DNA of 64,000 nt from Pedobacter mucosus (GTDB lineage: Bacteria; Bacteroidota; Bacteroidia; Sphingobacteriales; Sphingobacteriaceae), in NCBI RefSeq assembly GCF_022200785.1, contig NZ_CP087585.1, positions 1,116,001-1,180,000 on the forward strand, given 5' to 3'. Of this stretch, positions 8,681 to 17,833 are shown piece after piece; within the stretch, counting starts at the first letter, position 1, and each line of letters opens with the position of its first letter. The position numbers and the translations under genes were made by a program. The notes beneath the pieces are model-generated. The model made no database searches, was not told the origin of the DNA, and worked only from the letters and a program-made list of their open reading frames with translations.

Positions 8681-11600
8681 ATGTTAAGTAACATAATATC
8701 TGACCCGATTAGTCATTTTAGCGACCTTGCTTCTGCTGCGAAGTTAATCTCTGGCTTAGAATATTTTTTTCTCACCTTTGATGGTACTAAAGTTTGTGGT
8801 AATATGTCCGAGCTCAGCGCCGGTATTTTATCTGAAACAGAGTTTGATTCGGTGCTATCTAATTTCAGCAGAAAAAAAACTCGTAATAATGTGTCTTTTG
8901 ATAAATTAAATCCAATTGATTTTAAAAGCCTTAAGCCATATAAAACATGTTACGCATTTGCCATACCAGATGAAGTTGATGGCATATTAGGCGTACTAGG
9001 TTTGCTGGATAAAGATGAAAAATCTTTACAAGCTTCACAGATCGAGGCAATAGAACAGTTAAGTTCTCTAATCGGAAAATTACATAAAGAAAGGAGCTGT
9101 AATGAATTACAAAACTTCTCAGAAATATTTGAGCTTTCTGAAGATTTGATTTGCATTTGCAGTTTAGATGGAAATCTGGAAAACGTAAACCCAAGTTTTG
9201 AACGTATCCTTGGCTGGAGAAAAGAAGAGATTATAGGTAAACTGCTGTACGATTTTGTGCATGAAAAAGATAAAAGGTACACTAAAACTAAACTTGGCAG
9301 TTTATTAAAAGATGCCAGTAGAATAGGATTTACACATCGATTGCTAACCGCTAAAAACGAATTCAAAACAATTGAATGGGTTGCAACTGTTGTACCTACA
9401 ACGGGAAAAGTTTCTGCTATTGGTAGAGACATTACCGAAGAACTTGATAAACAACAAAAGCTGCTACAAAGCGAAAAAAAGTTTAAACTATTCTTTGAAA
9501 ATTCGCAAGGCTTAATGTGTACACACGATTTGACGGGTAAATTCATTTCTGTAAACGAATCTGGAGCAAAAATACTAGGTTACACAAAAGCCGAACTCGA
9601 TGGATATTCACTTTACAATATTGTTCCAAAAAACAGGCACATATATCTCGACCAATACCTTCAATTAATACAACAACAAGGGTTTGCTAAAGGACAGATG
9701 TTAACCTTAGCTAAAAATGGCAGCGAAAGAACGTGGATGTTTTCAAACGTAGTGCAGGAAGATGATGCTGGTGGTTTTTATGTTATTGGTAATGCTGTTG
9801 ACATCACAGAAAAGCATGCCTTAGAAAAAGATTTACTGCGCACAAAGAGCATTTTGGAACAAACCAATAAGGTTGCGAAAGTAGGTGGATGGGAAATGGA
9901 TATGGCTACCAATAAAATAGAGTGGACATCAATAACAAGAGAAATTCATGAAGTGGATGAGTCTTTTGTGCCAGAAATTTCGGTCGCCATTAGCTTTTAT
10001 AAGCCTGGAGGAAGTAGAGAGAAGATTGAAAAGGCTTTCCAGAATAATGTAACAACTGGTGAACCTTATGATTTGGAGTTGGAAATTACAACTGCAAAAG
10101 GCAGAGATATTTGGGTAAGGGCTATTGGAAATGCCGTATTTAAAGATGGCGTTTGCACTCGCCTGTTTGGTACTTTTCAGGATATAGATGAGGATAAAAA
10201 ATCGGAAATGGCTTTGGCAGAATCTAAAAAACTTTTGGATGATGTATTAAATGCTGCTTCTGACTTGTGTATTATAGCCACAGATATCAATGGTATAATT
10301 ACAGTTTTTAATAAAGGCGCAGAAAACCTGCTTGGATATACTGCTGCTGAGTTAATCGGAAAACAGAATCCCGAGATGCTTTACATCAGGCATGAAGTTG
10401 AAAGTCAGGAGCCTGCCGTTAAAGTTTTCGAAAATGACCTGATTGGTTTTGAGTATTTCCTCGAGATATCTAAGAAAAATTCTTCTGCCAAGCACGAATT
10501 GAGTTTCGTATCCAAAAATGGCAATAAATTAGATGTTTCGCTAATTGTTTCATTAATTACCGACCCACAAGGCGAAGTAATCGGTTTTCTTGGTGTGGCA
10601 ACTGATATCACCAATCAAAAGAAAATGGAAGAGGCGCTTTCTACAGAAAGGGCTCGTCTATTGGCTTTTATAGAGCATACGCCGGCAGCCGTTGCTATGC
10701 TTGATAACGATATGAAATATTTGGCCGTTAGCCAGAAATGGATTGATGATTATAAATTTAAAACCAACGATTTAATTGGTGCCTCACATTACCAGATGTT
10801 TCCAAACTTGGATGAAGAAAGAAAGGCAAGGCACAAAGAAATTTTAAAAGGAAAAATTGTTAGACGAGAGGAAGATATTTTTATCGATTCTCAAACCGAA
10901 GAGCAGCATTTCATAACCATGGAGATGCGCCCTTGGTATCGTTCTGAAGCTGAAATTGGTGGTATGATGATTTTTACCCAAGATATTTCTGGTATGATTG
11001 CCCAACGTGAAGAACTAAAAATGGCAAGAATACATGCCGATGAGGCGAATTTGGCAAAATCTGAGTTTTTGGCGAACATGAGCCACGAAATCAGAACGCC
11101 GTTAAATGGTGTAATTGGCTTTACCGATTTGGTTTTGAAAACAAAACTTGATGAAATTCAAGAACAATACCTCAAAATTGTAAGCCAATCTGCTGGTGCT
11201 TTGCTTAATATTATTAACGATATTTTAGACTTTTCTAAAATTGAGGCAGGGAAATTTGAACTGGATATTGATAAGTGCGATTTGTATGAAATGACTTGTC
11301 AGGCAACTGACATTACTACGTATCAAATTCAGTCTAAAAAACTGGAAATGTTGCTGAATTTAAGTCCAGAACTACCGCGATTTGTATGGGCTGATGATGT
11401 TCGTTTGAAACAGGTGATAACCAATTTGCTTGGGAATGCAGCCAAATTCACCGAACGTGGTGAAATAGAATTGAAAGTAGAAATTTTAGAAGAAGAAGCT
11501 AAAAAGTGCATGTTTCGATTCAGTATTCGCGATACTGGAATTGGTATTCAGGCCGATAAACAAGATAAAATATTTGAAGCTTTTGCTCAAGAAGATTCAT

Positions 11601-12970
11601 CAACTACGAAAAAATATGGCGGAACCGGATTAGGGCTAACCATATCAAACAAGTTGTTAAGGATGATGGGAAGCAGATTAGAACTCTTAAGCGAGGCAGG
11701 AAAAGGAAGTACATTTTATTTCGATATCTGGCTTGAATGCGAAAAGGGTGATGCAATTGAGTGGAAAGAAATTGATGCAGTCAAAAACGTTCTGATTGTG
11801 GACGATAATGATAACAACAGGAATTTCCTTAGAGATATGCTCAACTTAAAAGGCATTAGTACCGACTTGGCAAAAAGTGGCTTTGAGGCATTACAGTATT
11901 TAGCCGAAGGCAGATTGTATGATGCTGTTTTAATGGATTATCACATGCCATTTATGGATGGTTTGGAAACGATTGATAAAATCAGAAAAAGTTTTTTTGA
12001 ATCACATGACAGCTTGCCAATACTTTTACTACACAGTTCGGCCGATGATAACACTTTAATTACATCGAGCAAAAGTTTGCAAGTTAACCGCAGACTGGTT
12101 AAGCCAATTAAAATGCCCGATTTGTACGATGCCTTGTCCAAATTACACATTAAACAGGATCTTGAAACAAACATCGCCGCCAATAAAAAAGAGCCGAAAG
12201 CGGTGATAAGAACTGATACCGGAAAAGTTAAAATATTAATAGTTGAAGACAACGAAGTAAACCGATTTTTAACCAGAAGCTTAATTTCAAATATGTTGGA
12301 TGGAATAGAAATTATTGAAGCAAATAATGGCAAAGATGGTTTAGAGTGTTTTATCAAACATGCGCCCAATCTTATATTAATGGATGTGCAAATGCCAGTA
12401 ATGAATGGTTTGCAGGCTACTAAAGCTATCCGTGAATTAGAAAAGGGAAAACATACACCAATTATTGCGGTAACAGCTGGTAATGTATCGGGAGAGCGTG
12501 AAAAATGTTTGGATGCAGGTATGGATGATTTTATTACGAAACCAATCTTTCAAGGCGCTTTAGAATTGGTAATAAATAAATGGATTGGAAAACTTACTGA
12601 TGATAAACCTACAGCAATTGAATCAGATGCTGAAGGCGATGAGCATTTCGATTCATCAAGATTAAGCATGTATTATGGAGAGAATAAAGAAAAGCTTGCT
12701 AAAATTGCATCCTTAACCATTATGCAACTAGAAAAGGTTGCAGAACAGCTAAAAGAACTGGCTAAAATAGGCGATATAGAAAATATCAAATTGCTTGGGC
12801 ATAAAATTTATGGAACTTCCTCATCTGCCGGATTGATGCTGCTACAAAAATATTCTTCTAAACTGGAAGCCATTACTCAAGTTGATTTCCCGATGTTGGC
12901 CGACCTAACAAATGATTTTATAAACGAAGTGTTAATCCTTAAAAAAATCTTAACGGAAAAATATTTATAA
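8681..12970 (+). CDS. Hybrid histidine kinase: multi-PAS, HisKA, HATPase, two REC, HPt
   Basis: A 1429-residue soluble hybrid kinase holding a complete phosphorelay in one chain. The first ~150 residues look GAF-like. Five or so PAS/PAC units follow (roughly 150-780), and then HisKA with His802 (MSHEIRTPLNG) and HATPase_c (N box LLGNAAKFTERG, G boxes RDTGIGI and GGTGLGLTIS). REC1 carries Asp1086 in LMDYHMP, REC2 carries Asp1235 in LMDVQMP with a KP motif, and a C-terminal HPt domain carries His1374 in LGHKIYG. No DNA-binding output and no transmembrane helix are present, so the output partner is elsewhere. The start at 8681 is the first ATG after stops. It diverges from another PAS kinase about 1 kb upstream. 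Confidence 0.93.
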   Translation: MLSNIISDPISHFSDLASAAKLISGLEYFFLTFDGTKVCGNMSELSAGILSETEFDSVLSNFSRKKTRNNVSFDKLNPIDFKSLKPYKTCYAFAIPDEVDGILGVLGLLDKDEKSLQASQIEAIEQLSSLIGKLHKERSCNELQNFSEIFELSEDLICICSLDGNLENVNPSFERILGWRKEEIIGKLLYDFVHEKDKRYTKTKLGSLLKDASRIGFTHRLLTAKNEFKTIEWVATVVPTTGKVSAIGRDITEELDKQQKLLQSEKKFKLFFENSQGLMCTHDLTGKFISVNESGAKILGYTKAELDGYSLYNIVPKNRHIYLDQYLQLIQQQGFAKGQMLTLAKNGSERTWMFSNVVQEDDAGGFYVIGNAVDITEKHALEKDLLRTKSILEQTNKVAKVGGWEMDMATNKIEWTSITREIHEVDESFVPEISVAISFYKPGGSREKIEKAFQNNVTTGEPYDLELEITTAKGRDIWVRAIGNAVFKDGVCTRLFGTFQDIDEDKKSEMALAESKKLLDDVLNAASDLCIIATDINGIITVFNKGAENLLGYTAAELIGKQNPEMLYIRHEVESQEPAVKVFENDLIGFEYFLEISKKNSSAKHELSFVSKNGNKLDVSLIVSLITDPQGEVIGFLGVATDITNQKKMEEALSTERARLLAFIEHTPAAVAMLDNDMKYLAVSQKWIDDYKFKTNDLIGASHYQMFPNLDEERKARHKEILKGKIVRREEDIFIDSQTEEQHFITMEMRPWYRSEAEIGGMMIFTQDISGMIAQREELKMARIHADEANLAKSEFLANMSHEIRTPLNGVIGFTDLVLKTKLDEIQEQYLKIVSQSAGALLNIINDILDFSKIEAGKFELDIDKCDLYEMTCQATDITTYQIQSKKLEMLLNLSPELPRFVWADDVRLKQVITNLLGNAAKFTERGEIELKVEILEEEAKKCMFRFSIRDTGIGIQADKQDKIFEAFAQEDSSTTKKYGGTGLGLTISNKLLRMMGSRLELLSEAGKGSTFYFDIWLECEKGDAIEWKEIDAVKNVLIVDDNDNNRNFLRDMLNLKGISTDLAKSGFEALQYLAEGRLYDAVLMDYHMPFMDGLETIDKIRKSFFESHDSLPILLLHSSADDNTLITSSKSLQVNRRLVKPIKMPDLYDALSKLHIKQDLETNIAANKKEPKAVIRTDTGKVKILIVEDNEVNRFLTRSLISNMLDGIEIIEANNGKDGLECFIKHAPNLILMDVQMPVMNGLQATKAIRELEKGKHTPIIAVTAGNVSGEREKCLDAGMDDFITKPIFQGALELVINKWIGKLTDDKPTAIESDAEGDEHFDSSRLSMYYGENKEKLAKIASLTIMQLEKVAEQLKELAKIGDIENIKLLGHKIYGTSSSAGLMLLQKYSSKLEAITQVDFPMLADLTNDFINEVLILKKILTEKYL

Positions 12971-13217
12971 TAGTAGGCGACCAAATCTTTTATAAAGTAA
13001 TATAACAGCTCATGTTTTTTTTATCTTACTATGTTTGAATTCGAAAAAGGGTAATTTTTTGGTAGTGTCAAATAGTTAAGGAAGAGCAAGCAATGTATAT
13101 CGTATGACTCCGGTTTTCCAAATCCATACAGCAGCAAAAGTTATCCTTTCTCTTTTGCCGTACTTAACATTAAAATTAACAGCTAGAAGAAGAATAGGGT
13201 AGGTATACCTTCGTTTT

Positions 13218-13783
13218 TTGAGATTTTTCTTCATGTTTCGCGGGAAACTGGTACTGGTCGATCAGTACGAGCCTCCCAGGTTTCATATCCTCGCATTTCA
13301 TTTAGATGGCGGGGAGGCCTTCGCGCTTATTGACCTTCAGAAACAGGCTACTCCGACACTTAATCCCCATGAGGTAGACGTTCCCGATGCGCTTGGAATG
13401 CAAGGGGATTATTTTTTAAATCTTCTATTTAGAAAAAGAGCGGTAATTAAAACGCTGCTGATGGAACAGCACCTGATGGGGGCATTGGAAACTCCTACTC
13501 GGACGAAATCCTTTACCATGCCGGTATATCTCCGTTTTCGGTAGCCAAAGCCATCCCCTAAAAAGAGGCGAGAAAGTTATTTAAAAGTATTGGCTCAGTT
13601 TTAAATTTGGCCATATCAAAAATAGCAATGGAGAACGGTAGTGAACTGAATGGAGAACTCCAAAAGTTTATGCAGGTTCACGGGGCTGGGAATAAATAAA
13701 CACACAGAGGCGAAGAAGTTTTATCCGGCAAGATCGGCGGAAGAAAAAGCTATTACACAAAAAGCCATATGCATTTTCACTAG
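13218..13783 (+). pseudogene. Fpg/Nei-type DNA glycosylase pseudogene (5' truncated, frameshift, stops)
   Basis: The first frame reads FMFRGKLVLVDQ, then FALIDLQKQATPTLNP and IKTLLMEQHLMG, which matches the middle of Bacteroidota formamidopyrimidine-DNA glycosylase-like proteins. The reading then shifts by one base inside the G-run at about 13478-13482, and the next frame gives GIGNSYSDEILYHAGISPFS (the H2TH helix region). Later come EARKLFKSIGSVL and GEEVLSGKIGGRKSYYTK, the C-terminal region. TAA at 13559 and 13697 interrupt it. The N-terminal ~80 residues with the catalytic Pro/Glu are missing. It is a dead base-excision-repair gene carried by the mobile element. Confidence 0.8.
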
Positions 13784-14105
13784 ACTGCCGATTTAGCGGT
13801 TCTTACCTCAAGGGTTTGTTTTTTTTATGCATTTGCCCCCTTAAATTAGTTAGGCTCATCAATGCCGTTCGAGGCAAGGTTAGTAATTCGGTCAAAATTC
13901 TTTCTTGACCGATCTTCGGATACAATTATTAAGAGAAAGACAATCATTTAATTAGAAACAAATTTAGGCCTGAAGCCCGGCACGCAAAAGAAATTCCGGC
14001 ATAAACCCTCCTGTAGCCTTTGCCCGCATATCCATTTATTCCGTTGCTTCTTTCGCTTTGGCGGACTTGCAGACCTGCCCGGTCCCATAATTAAAAAAAA
14101 ATATT
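13784..14105. other. Intergenic leader region before RadC-like gene
   Basis: About 320 bases without a gene. CGGTCAA (13889-13895) and TTGACCG (13905-13911) form a hairpin. Close to the next gene is a CCTGCCC motif followed by an A-rich stretch, the same arrangement seen before the histone H1-like gene. It probably carries the promoter and leader of the JAB-domain gene. Confidence 0.4.
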
Positions 14106-14561
14106 ATGGAAAAGTCAATGTACCAGCTGGCAGAAATCGAGATCAGCTACAAGCCAAAATTTAAATCTTCACAGCATCCCGTAATCGATAGCCCCGATAA
14201 GGCCTATAGGATTATACTTGAAAACTGGAGTGACAATAAAATAGAACTTCTTGAAGAATTCAAGATTGTTTTGCTGAACAGAAGAAATCGCGTCTTGGGG
14301 TTTGTAAATCTGTCACAGGGTGGCATTTCCGGAACCATCGCCGATGCAAAGATCATATTTGCCATAGCACTGAAGGCATGTGCCAGCGGAATCATTCTTT
14401 CCCATAACCATCCATCGGGCGAACCGAACCCAAGCGAGGCCGATATCCATCTAACAGAGAAACTTGTCCAGGCTGGCGTGCTATTAGATATCCCAATTCT
14501 CGACCACATCATCGTCTGTAATGATTGTTTTTACAGTTTTAAAGAAGAAGGCATAATCTGA
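14106..14561 (+). CDS. RadC-like JAB-domain protein
   Basis: A 151-residue protein of the RadC/JAB family as carried on Bacteroidota mobile elements. The JAMM zinc-metalloprotease-like motif is intact: SHNHPSGEPNPSEAD gives His100, His102 and Asp113, with an upstream glutamate near ELLEEFKIVLL. It lacks the N-terminal helix-hairpin-helix of chromosomal RadC, so it is the short mobile-element form. The function of these proteins is unsettled (a DNA repair role has been questioned). The start is the ATG at 14106. It is a single gene closed by a strong terminator. Confidence 0.87.
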   Translation: MEKSMYQLAEIEISYKPKFKSSQHPVIDSPDKAYRIILENWSDNKIELLEEFKIVLLNRRNRVLGFVNLSQGGISGTIADAKIIFAIALKACASGIILSHNHPSGEPNPSEADIHLTEKLVQAGVLLDIPILDHIIVCNDCFYSFKEEGII

Positions 14562-14571
14562 AGCTACTTCA

Positions 14572-14605
14572 GGCTTCCCCGGGATCCCCGGGGAAGCCTT
14601 TTTCT
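14572..14605 (+). terminator. Intrinsic terminator after RadC-like gene
   Basis: A perfect 12-bp stem (GGCTTCCCCGGG at 14572-14583, CCCGGGGAAGCC at 14587-14598) with a 3-base loop is followed by a T-rich tract. Confidence 0.92.
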
Positions 14606-15026
14606 TTATTTTTTTTCTTTACTTCTTCTTCGTTCTCTGTTTTTTTTCATCCGTTACTACTGTCTTTACCCCAAAAATTCATCTGTAGGCATTTTGAGTA
14701 GCAAATTTCTGAACAATCTGCTTGCCGGAAAGACCGGGCCCCTGCGGGGTTTGCCGAAAAAAAATCTTCCTCTCTGCAAGAGCGTATTTTTTTCGCAAAG
14801 TCTTGCCTTGCAAACGGATTGTATCAAGGTGAGATGGCTTAACAAAAAGCCAGAAGGCTCCTGCCGACTGACTTTATTACTAAAACGCATTAAGCCATGA
14901 ACCAAAAAAAAGGAAGAAGCCCGCCAGCAGTCCCGAATCGAAACCATTCGGAAACGCTCGAATACCATTGCCCCGATAGGGGAGATTATCAAACAGTTTT
15001 TTTATAAAAGTTCAAAATTCAGTATC
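14606..15026 (+). other. Leader of element operon, with likely frameshifted N-terminal extension
   Basis: No intact gene. From ATG 14897 the frame runs only to 15007 (36 codons). However, the frame of the following gene (15027) is open back to 14901 and reads KKEEARQQSRIETIRKRSNT, a normal helical segment. The two frames meet at an A8 run (14904-14911). Removing one A would join ATG 14897 to the downstream gene as one longer protein. This is either a recent slippage mutation, a sequencing error or ribosomal/polymerase slippage. The region 14694-14896 has an open frame without recognisable content. Confidence 0.35.
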
Positions 15027-15608
15027 ATGAAAAATCAGAGCATCAATTCAGTAAACGCAAAAGCAGACTTCGTAGACTTAAACGCCAAAAATCCAATCTA
15101 TCAGGCACTTGCAGGCAGAGTGCCAAATGCAGAAAATAGGGCTGAGATCACGGATGATGGGAAAAAAACAGATGTTAATCCTGCATCCAAAACAGATGAA
15201 GACAAGGCACCTGAGCAGGCGCCGAAATCGGTAGGGGCGGTTGTGCTTACAGAACAAAAAGCACAGGAAAAGAAAACGGAAAAAGTAGAGCCAAAAACGG
15301 AAAAACCTGCCCTCAACCTTGAAAGCACGCTTAAGCTCGTTGAGGAACTGCACCGCAGAATGGTTCAAAGGGGCAGACTGGTTCACACCATCGATAACCT
15401 TGATAAATTCGAACTTGAACAGAAAGAGGAAGCAGAAGACACGACCTCAAATTATTACCAGGGGTGTGAACTTGAAATCTTTGACGATAAACGCAACAAG
15501 TTTTCGACAAAAAACCCTGTAATCATTAGAGCCGTAGCGACTTTTGTACGTGACCTGTGCACAAATAGACTTGGCGAAATTGAAGCCGAAATTACTATTC
15601 CTGCCTAA
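15027..15608 (+). CDS. Hypothetical mobile-element protein, disordered N-terminus
   Basis: A 193-residue protein not assignable to a named family. Residues ~25-100 are rich in Lys, Glu, Pro and Ala and look disordered. The C-terminal half is ordered, with a helix (TLKLVEELHRRMVQRGRLVH) and a strand-rich end (YYQGCELEIFDDKRNKFSTK ... GEIEAEITIPA). Its setting among RadC-like, DUF932 and small ORFs is typical of element maintenance regions. The annotated ATG at 15027 may be internal: the frame is open upstream to 14901 and could be joined to ATG 14897 across an A8 run. A hairpin follows the stop by nine bases. Confidence 0.6.
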   Translation: MKNQSINSVNAKADFVDLNAKNPIYQALAGRVPNAENRAEITDDGKKTDVNPASKTDEDKAPEQAPKSVGAVVLTEQKAQEKKTEKVEPKTEKPALNLESTLKLVEELHRRMVQRGRLVHTIDNLDKFELEQKEEAEDTTSNYYQGCELEIFDDKRNKFSTKNPVIIRAVATFVRDLCTNRLGEIEAEITIPA

Positions 15609-15617
15609 GTGTTTTTT

Positions 15618-15640
15618 GCCCTGCCCGAACTGGGCAGGGC
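15618..15640 (+). promoter_or_regulatory. Intercistronic GC-rich hairpin with CTGCCC core
   Basis: GCCCTGCCC (15618-15626) pairs with GGGCAGGGC (15632-15640) over a GAACT loop. There is no T-tract after it (TTAACC), so it is more likely a processing or attenuation element than a full terminator. It shares the CCTGCCC core with the leaders near 1894 and 14070. Confidence 0.45.
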
Positions 15641-15672
15641 TTAACCTAAATCCAATAAGCCATGTACGAAGC

Positions 15673-15732
15673 ATGTTTGAACTTTTAGACCAGTTATACT
15701 GGAAAGGGAATGACGAGGAACTGCTCGGATAA
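15673..15732 (+). CDS. Possible 19-residue peptide
   Basis: An ATG at 15673 opens a 19-codon frame (MFELLDQLYWKGNDEELLG) between the hairpin and the next small gene. Its composition is protein-like, but it is too short to test. It may be the decayed end of a larger gene, because the frame is open upstream to 15544 across the end of the preceding gene. Confidence 0.22.
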   Translation: MFELLDQLYWKGNDEELLG

Positions 15733-15795
15733 AACCCCCTGATTTTCAAATTTAATTATCATGAATTCTTAAACAACTACCAAAATTAAAATACC

Positions 15796-15990
15796 ATGAA
15801 AACAGAAGAAATATTTTTTATCGTTCGGATTGAGGTAAAAACCGAACACGGACATATTGATGAAACTCTACAGGAAATGGAAAAAACCTCAAGGTTTTTT
15901 ATAACCAATACACCAAAGGTCAAAGTCCTGACCTCCGAGATACTCTCCACAAAAACAAGAAACCTAAAAAACAGAGACCATGGCGCATAA
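15796..15990 (+). CDS. Small hypothetical mobile-element protein
   Basis: A 64-residue protein (MKTEEIFFIVRIEVKTEHG...) of alternating strand and helix, no membrane segment or known motif. Its last 11 bases overlap the start of the DUF932 gene, so the two are probably translationally coupled. Small proteins in this position are usual in Bacteroidota element operons; the function is unknown. Confidence 0.6.
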   Translation: MKTEEIFFIVRIEVKTEHGHIDETLQEMEKTSRFFITNTPKVKVLTSEILSTKTRNLKNRDHGA

Positions 15991-17059
15991 CCTTAATTAC
16001 AATACGGCAAAACAGAAGCACAGTTTTTTTTCTGTTAAAGAAAAGGTATGGCATAACCTGGGTACGGTTATAGAAAATTACCCCACAAGCGCCGAAGCAC
16101 TTTTATATGCTGGTCTTGATTATACCGTTGAAAAAAGACCTCTATTTACATTAGGTAACCACAGCGATAGTATTTTGAATAATCCCGACTATCACGGTTC
16201 AATAGAAAACGTTAATGCACAAATTTTGGTTCCCGATTATTATTCGACCCTTAGAACAGATACAAAGGAGGTTTTGGGTGTAGTCGGCAAAGATTACCAT
16301 GTCGTACAAAATATTGAAGCCTTTTCTTTTTTTGACAGCATTGTGGGTTCGGGTGATGGTATCCGTTACGAAACTGCTGGCGCACTTGGAAAAGGTGAAA
16401 AGATTTTTATTACTGCAAAACTGCCCGATTATATCCGAGTTGGCCGTGATGACCTTTTGGAACAGTACATTTTTTTAACCACCTCGCACGACGGTTTTGG
16501 AAGCATTACTGCATCATTTACGCCCGTAAGAATTGTATGTCAGAATACCCTTAATGCAGCTTTGCGGAACTGTACAAATACTGTTAAAATCAGACACACC
16601 GTAAACGCAAACGAAAGACTTAAACAGGCACACCAGCTAATGGGCCTTAGTAACCTGTTTGCAAAAGAAATAGGTGAAATATTTAACCATTGGGCAAAGG
16701 TTCGAATAACGGATGCTGAAATAAAAAGGCTCGTTCAGGTGGCCATGGCGCCAAGCAAAGAAATTCTGCAAAATCTCCAGGACAGAAAAGAGGACGAACT
16801 TTCCACCCATTATAAAAATATTGTTGATGGCGTACTCGAATATTCAGCTGCAAGTCCGACCCAGAAAGAAGTCACCACACTAAATACGCTCTTTGGTACA
16901 TATAACGCCGTTACGGGTTATTTTCAGAATGTACGGAATTTCAAAAACGATGAGCGTAAATTCAAAAGCATAATGTACGGCGCAGGTATGCAGCGCATGC
17001 AGAGCGCCTTTAATCTATGTGATGCATTCGCTAGAAAAGGCAATATCGTTTTAAACTAG
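15980..17059 (+). CDS. DUF932 phage/plasmid-like protein
   Basis: A 359-residue soluble protein of the DUF932 family (phage/plasmid-like protein). Recognisable family features include the N-terminal WHNLGTVIENYPTSAEAL, the internal VVGKDYHVVQNIEAFSFFD, the central TASFTPVRIVCQNTLNAAL and the C-terminal LNTLFGTYNAVTGYFQN. It is carried by phages, plasmids and integrative elements; the biochemical role is not established, though anti-restriction or replication-related roles have been suggested. The start (ATG 15980) overlaps the upstream small ORF. A terminator begins at its stop codon, making it the last gene of this operon. Confidence 0.87.
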   Translation: MAHNLNYNTAKQKHSFFSVKEKVWHNLGTVIENYPTSAEALLYAGLDYTVEKRPLFTLGNHSDSILNNPDYHGSIENVNAQILVPDYYSTLRTDTKEVLGVVGKDYHVVQNIEAFSFFDSIVGSGDGIRYETAGALGKGEKIFITAKLPDYIRVGRDDLLEQYIFLTTSHDGFGSITASFTPVRIVCQNTLNAALRNCTNTVKIRHTVNANERLKQAHQLMGLSNLFAKEIGEIFNHWAKVRITDAEIKRLVQVAMAPSKEILQNLQDRKEDELSTHYKNIVDGVLEYSAASPTQKEVTTLNTLFGTYNAVTGYFQNVRNFKNDERKFKSIMYGAGMQRMQSAFNLCDAFARKGNIVLN

Positions 17060-17090
17060 GTTAAGTGGCTTAGCGCCACTTAACCCTTTT
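17059..17090 (+). terminator. Intrinsic terminator after DUF932 gene
   Basis: GGTTAAGTGGC (17059-17069) pairs perfectly with GCCACTTAACC (17075-17085), TTAGC loop, followed by CTTTT. The stem begins inside the stop codon. Confidence 0.85.
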
Positions 17091-17489
17091 AAAACGCGGG
17101 TCGCGCTCGGCGCCTCATGTCATTATACAGCTTCTCTCAAGAGACCTCATTGAATTTCTAAGTTTCAGAATGAATAGCCGTTAAATATTAACGCCCAATC
17201 GCTTTATCTAGCAAAACCGAATTAATTCTATCGAAATGAGGAGAGTTTTAATAGTTGAAAATAACACGTATATCTATTTCTCGATATATTAAGTCGCTGG
17301 CAATGGAATTCATTATTCAGGTTAAAAAAATTATGATAACAACAACTTCGTTAAAATCTTTCCGGGTTGAATAATTTTGCCCGAGCAAAATCATCAATGT
17401 TGGCAACTACATATTGTGGAAAAAATCGTATTCTTTAACCCTAAAAAAAGAGTTAAATTGTATCATAAATTTACTTAATATACAAAATT
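17091..17489. other. Intergenic region
   Basis: About 400 bases. It starts with a short G+C-rich stretch (ACGCGGGTCGCGCTCGG) and then drops to AT-rich sequence. It presumably holds the promoter of the 43-residue ORF. Otherwise I see no feature. Confidence 0.45.
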
Positions 17490-17621
17490 ATGGGTATCAA
17501 ACCAGGACCGAAAAAGATCGCTGAATCTACAGGTCAACCGGACAAACGTCAAAGAGACAACAAAGCAACACCAGGCAATACGCCTACGTTGAAGCCGCAT
17601 GATCATAAAAAAGGAAAATAA
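17490..17621 (+). CDS. 43-residue basic, disordered small protein
   Basis: An ATG at 17490 opens 43 codons (MGIKPGPKKIAESTGQPDKR...) ending in TAA. The peptide is rich in Lys, Pro, Thr and Asn with a His-Lys tail, has no hydrophobic segment and looks disordered. A clear terminator 40 bases downstream supports a real transcription unit. Function unknown. Confidence 0.5.
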   Translation: MGIKPGPKKIAESTGQPDKRQRDNKATPGNTPTLKPHDHKKGK

Positions 17622-17660
17622 GCTAAATTCTCCGATTTATGGCCCTTTGTCAAGTCTTAT

Positions 17661-17702
17661 AATGCTGCAAGGTACAATATTTTAATCCTTGCAGCATTTT
17701 AT
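17661..17702 (+). terminator. Intrinsic terminator after small ORF
   Basis: AATGCTGCAAGG (17661-17672) pairs with CCTTGCAGCATT (17687-17698), 14-base loop, followed by TTA-rich sequence. It can serve the plus-strand small ORF. Confidence 0.7.
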
Positions 17703-17833
17703 CCTATTTCTTTCCCACTTGGTTGACATTTATTTGCTTTAGTAATAATCTTATTCACAACTACTTCAGTCTAACATTTGTGAATAGTTTTCTCTCTTGA
17801 AAGCCACATGTTGATTTAACAAATGAAAACTCT

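Noticed and set aside
8931..9546. Long minus-strand open frames inside the 1429-residue kinase gene
   Set aside because: They lie antisense within a clear coding region, with composition expected from shadow frames.
15078..15386. Minus-strand open frame of 102 codons under the element gene at 15027
   Set aside because: The Phe/Arg/Cys-rich content is the shadow of a Lys/Glu-rich plus-strand gene.
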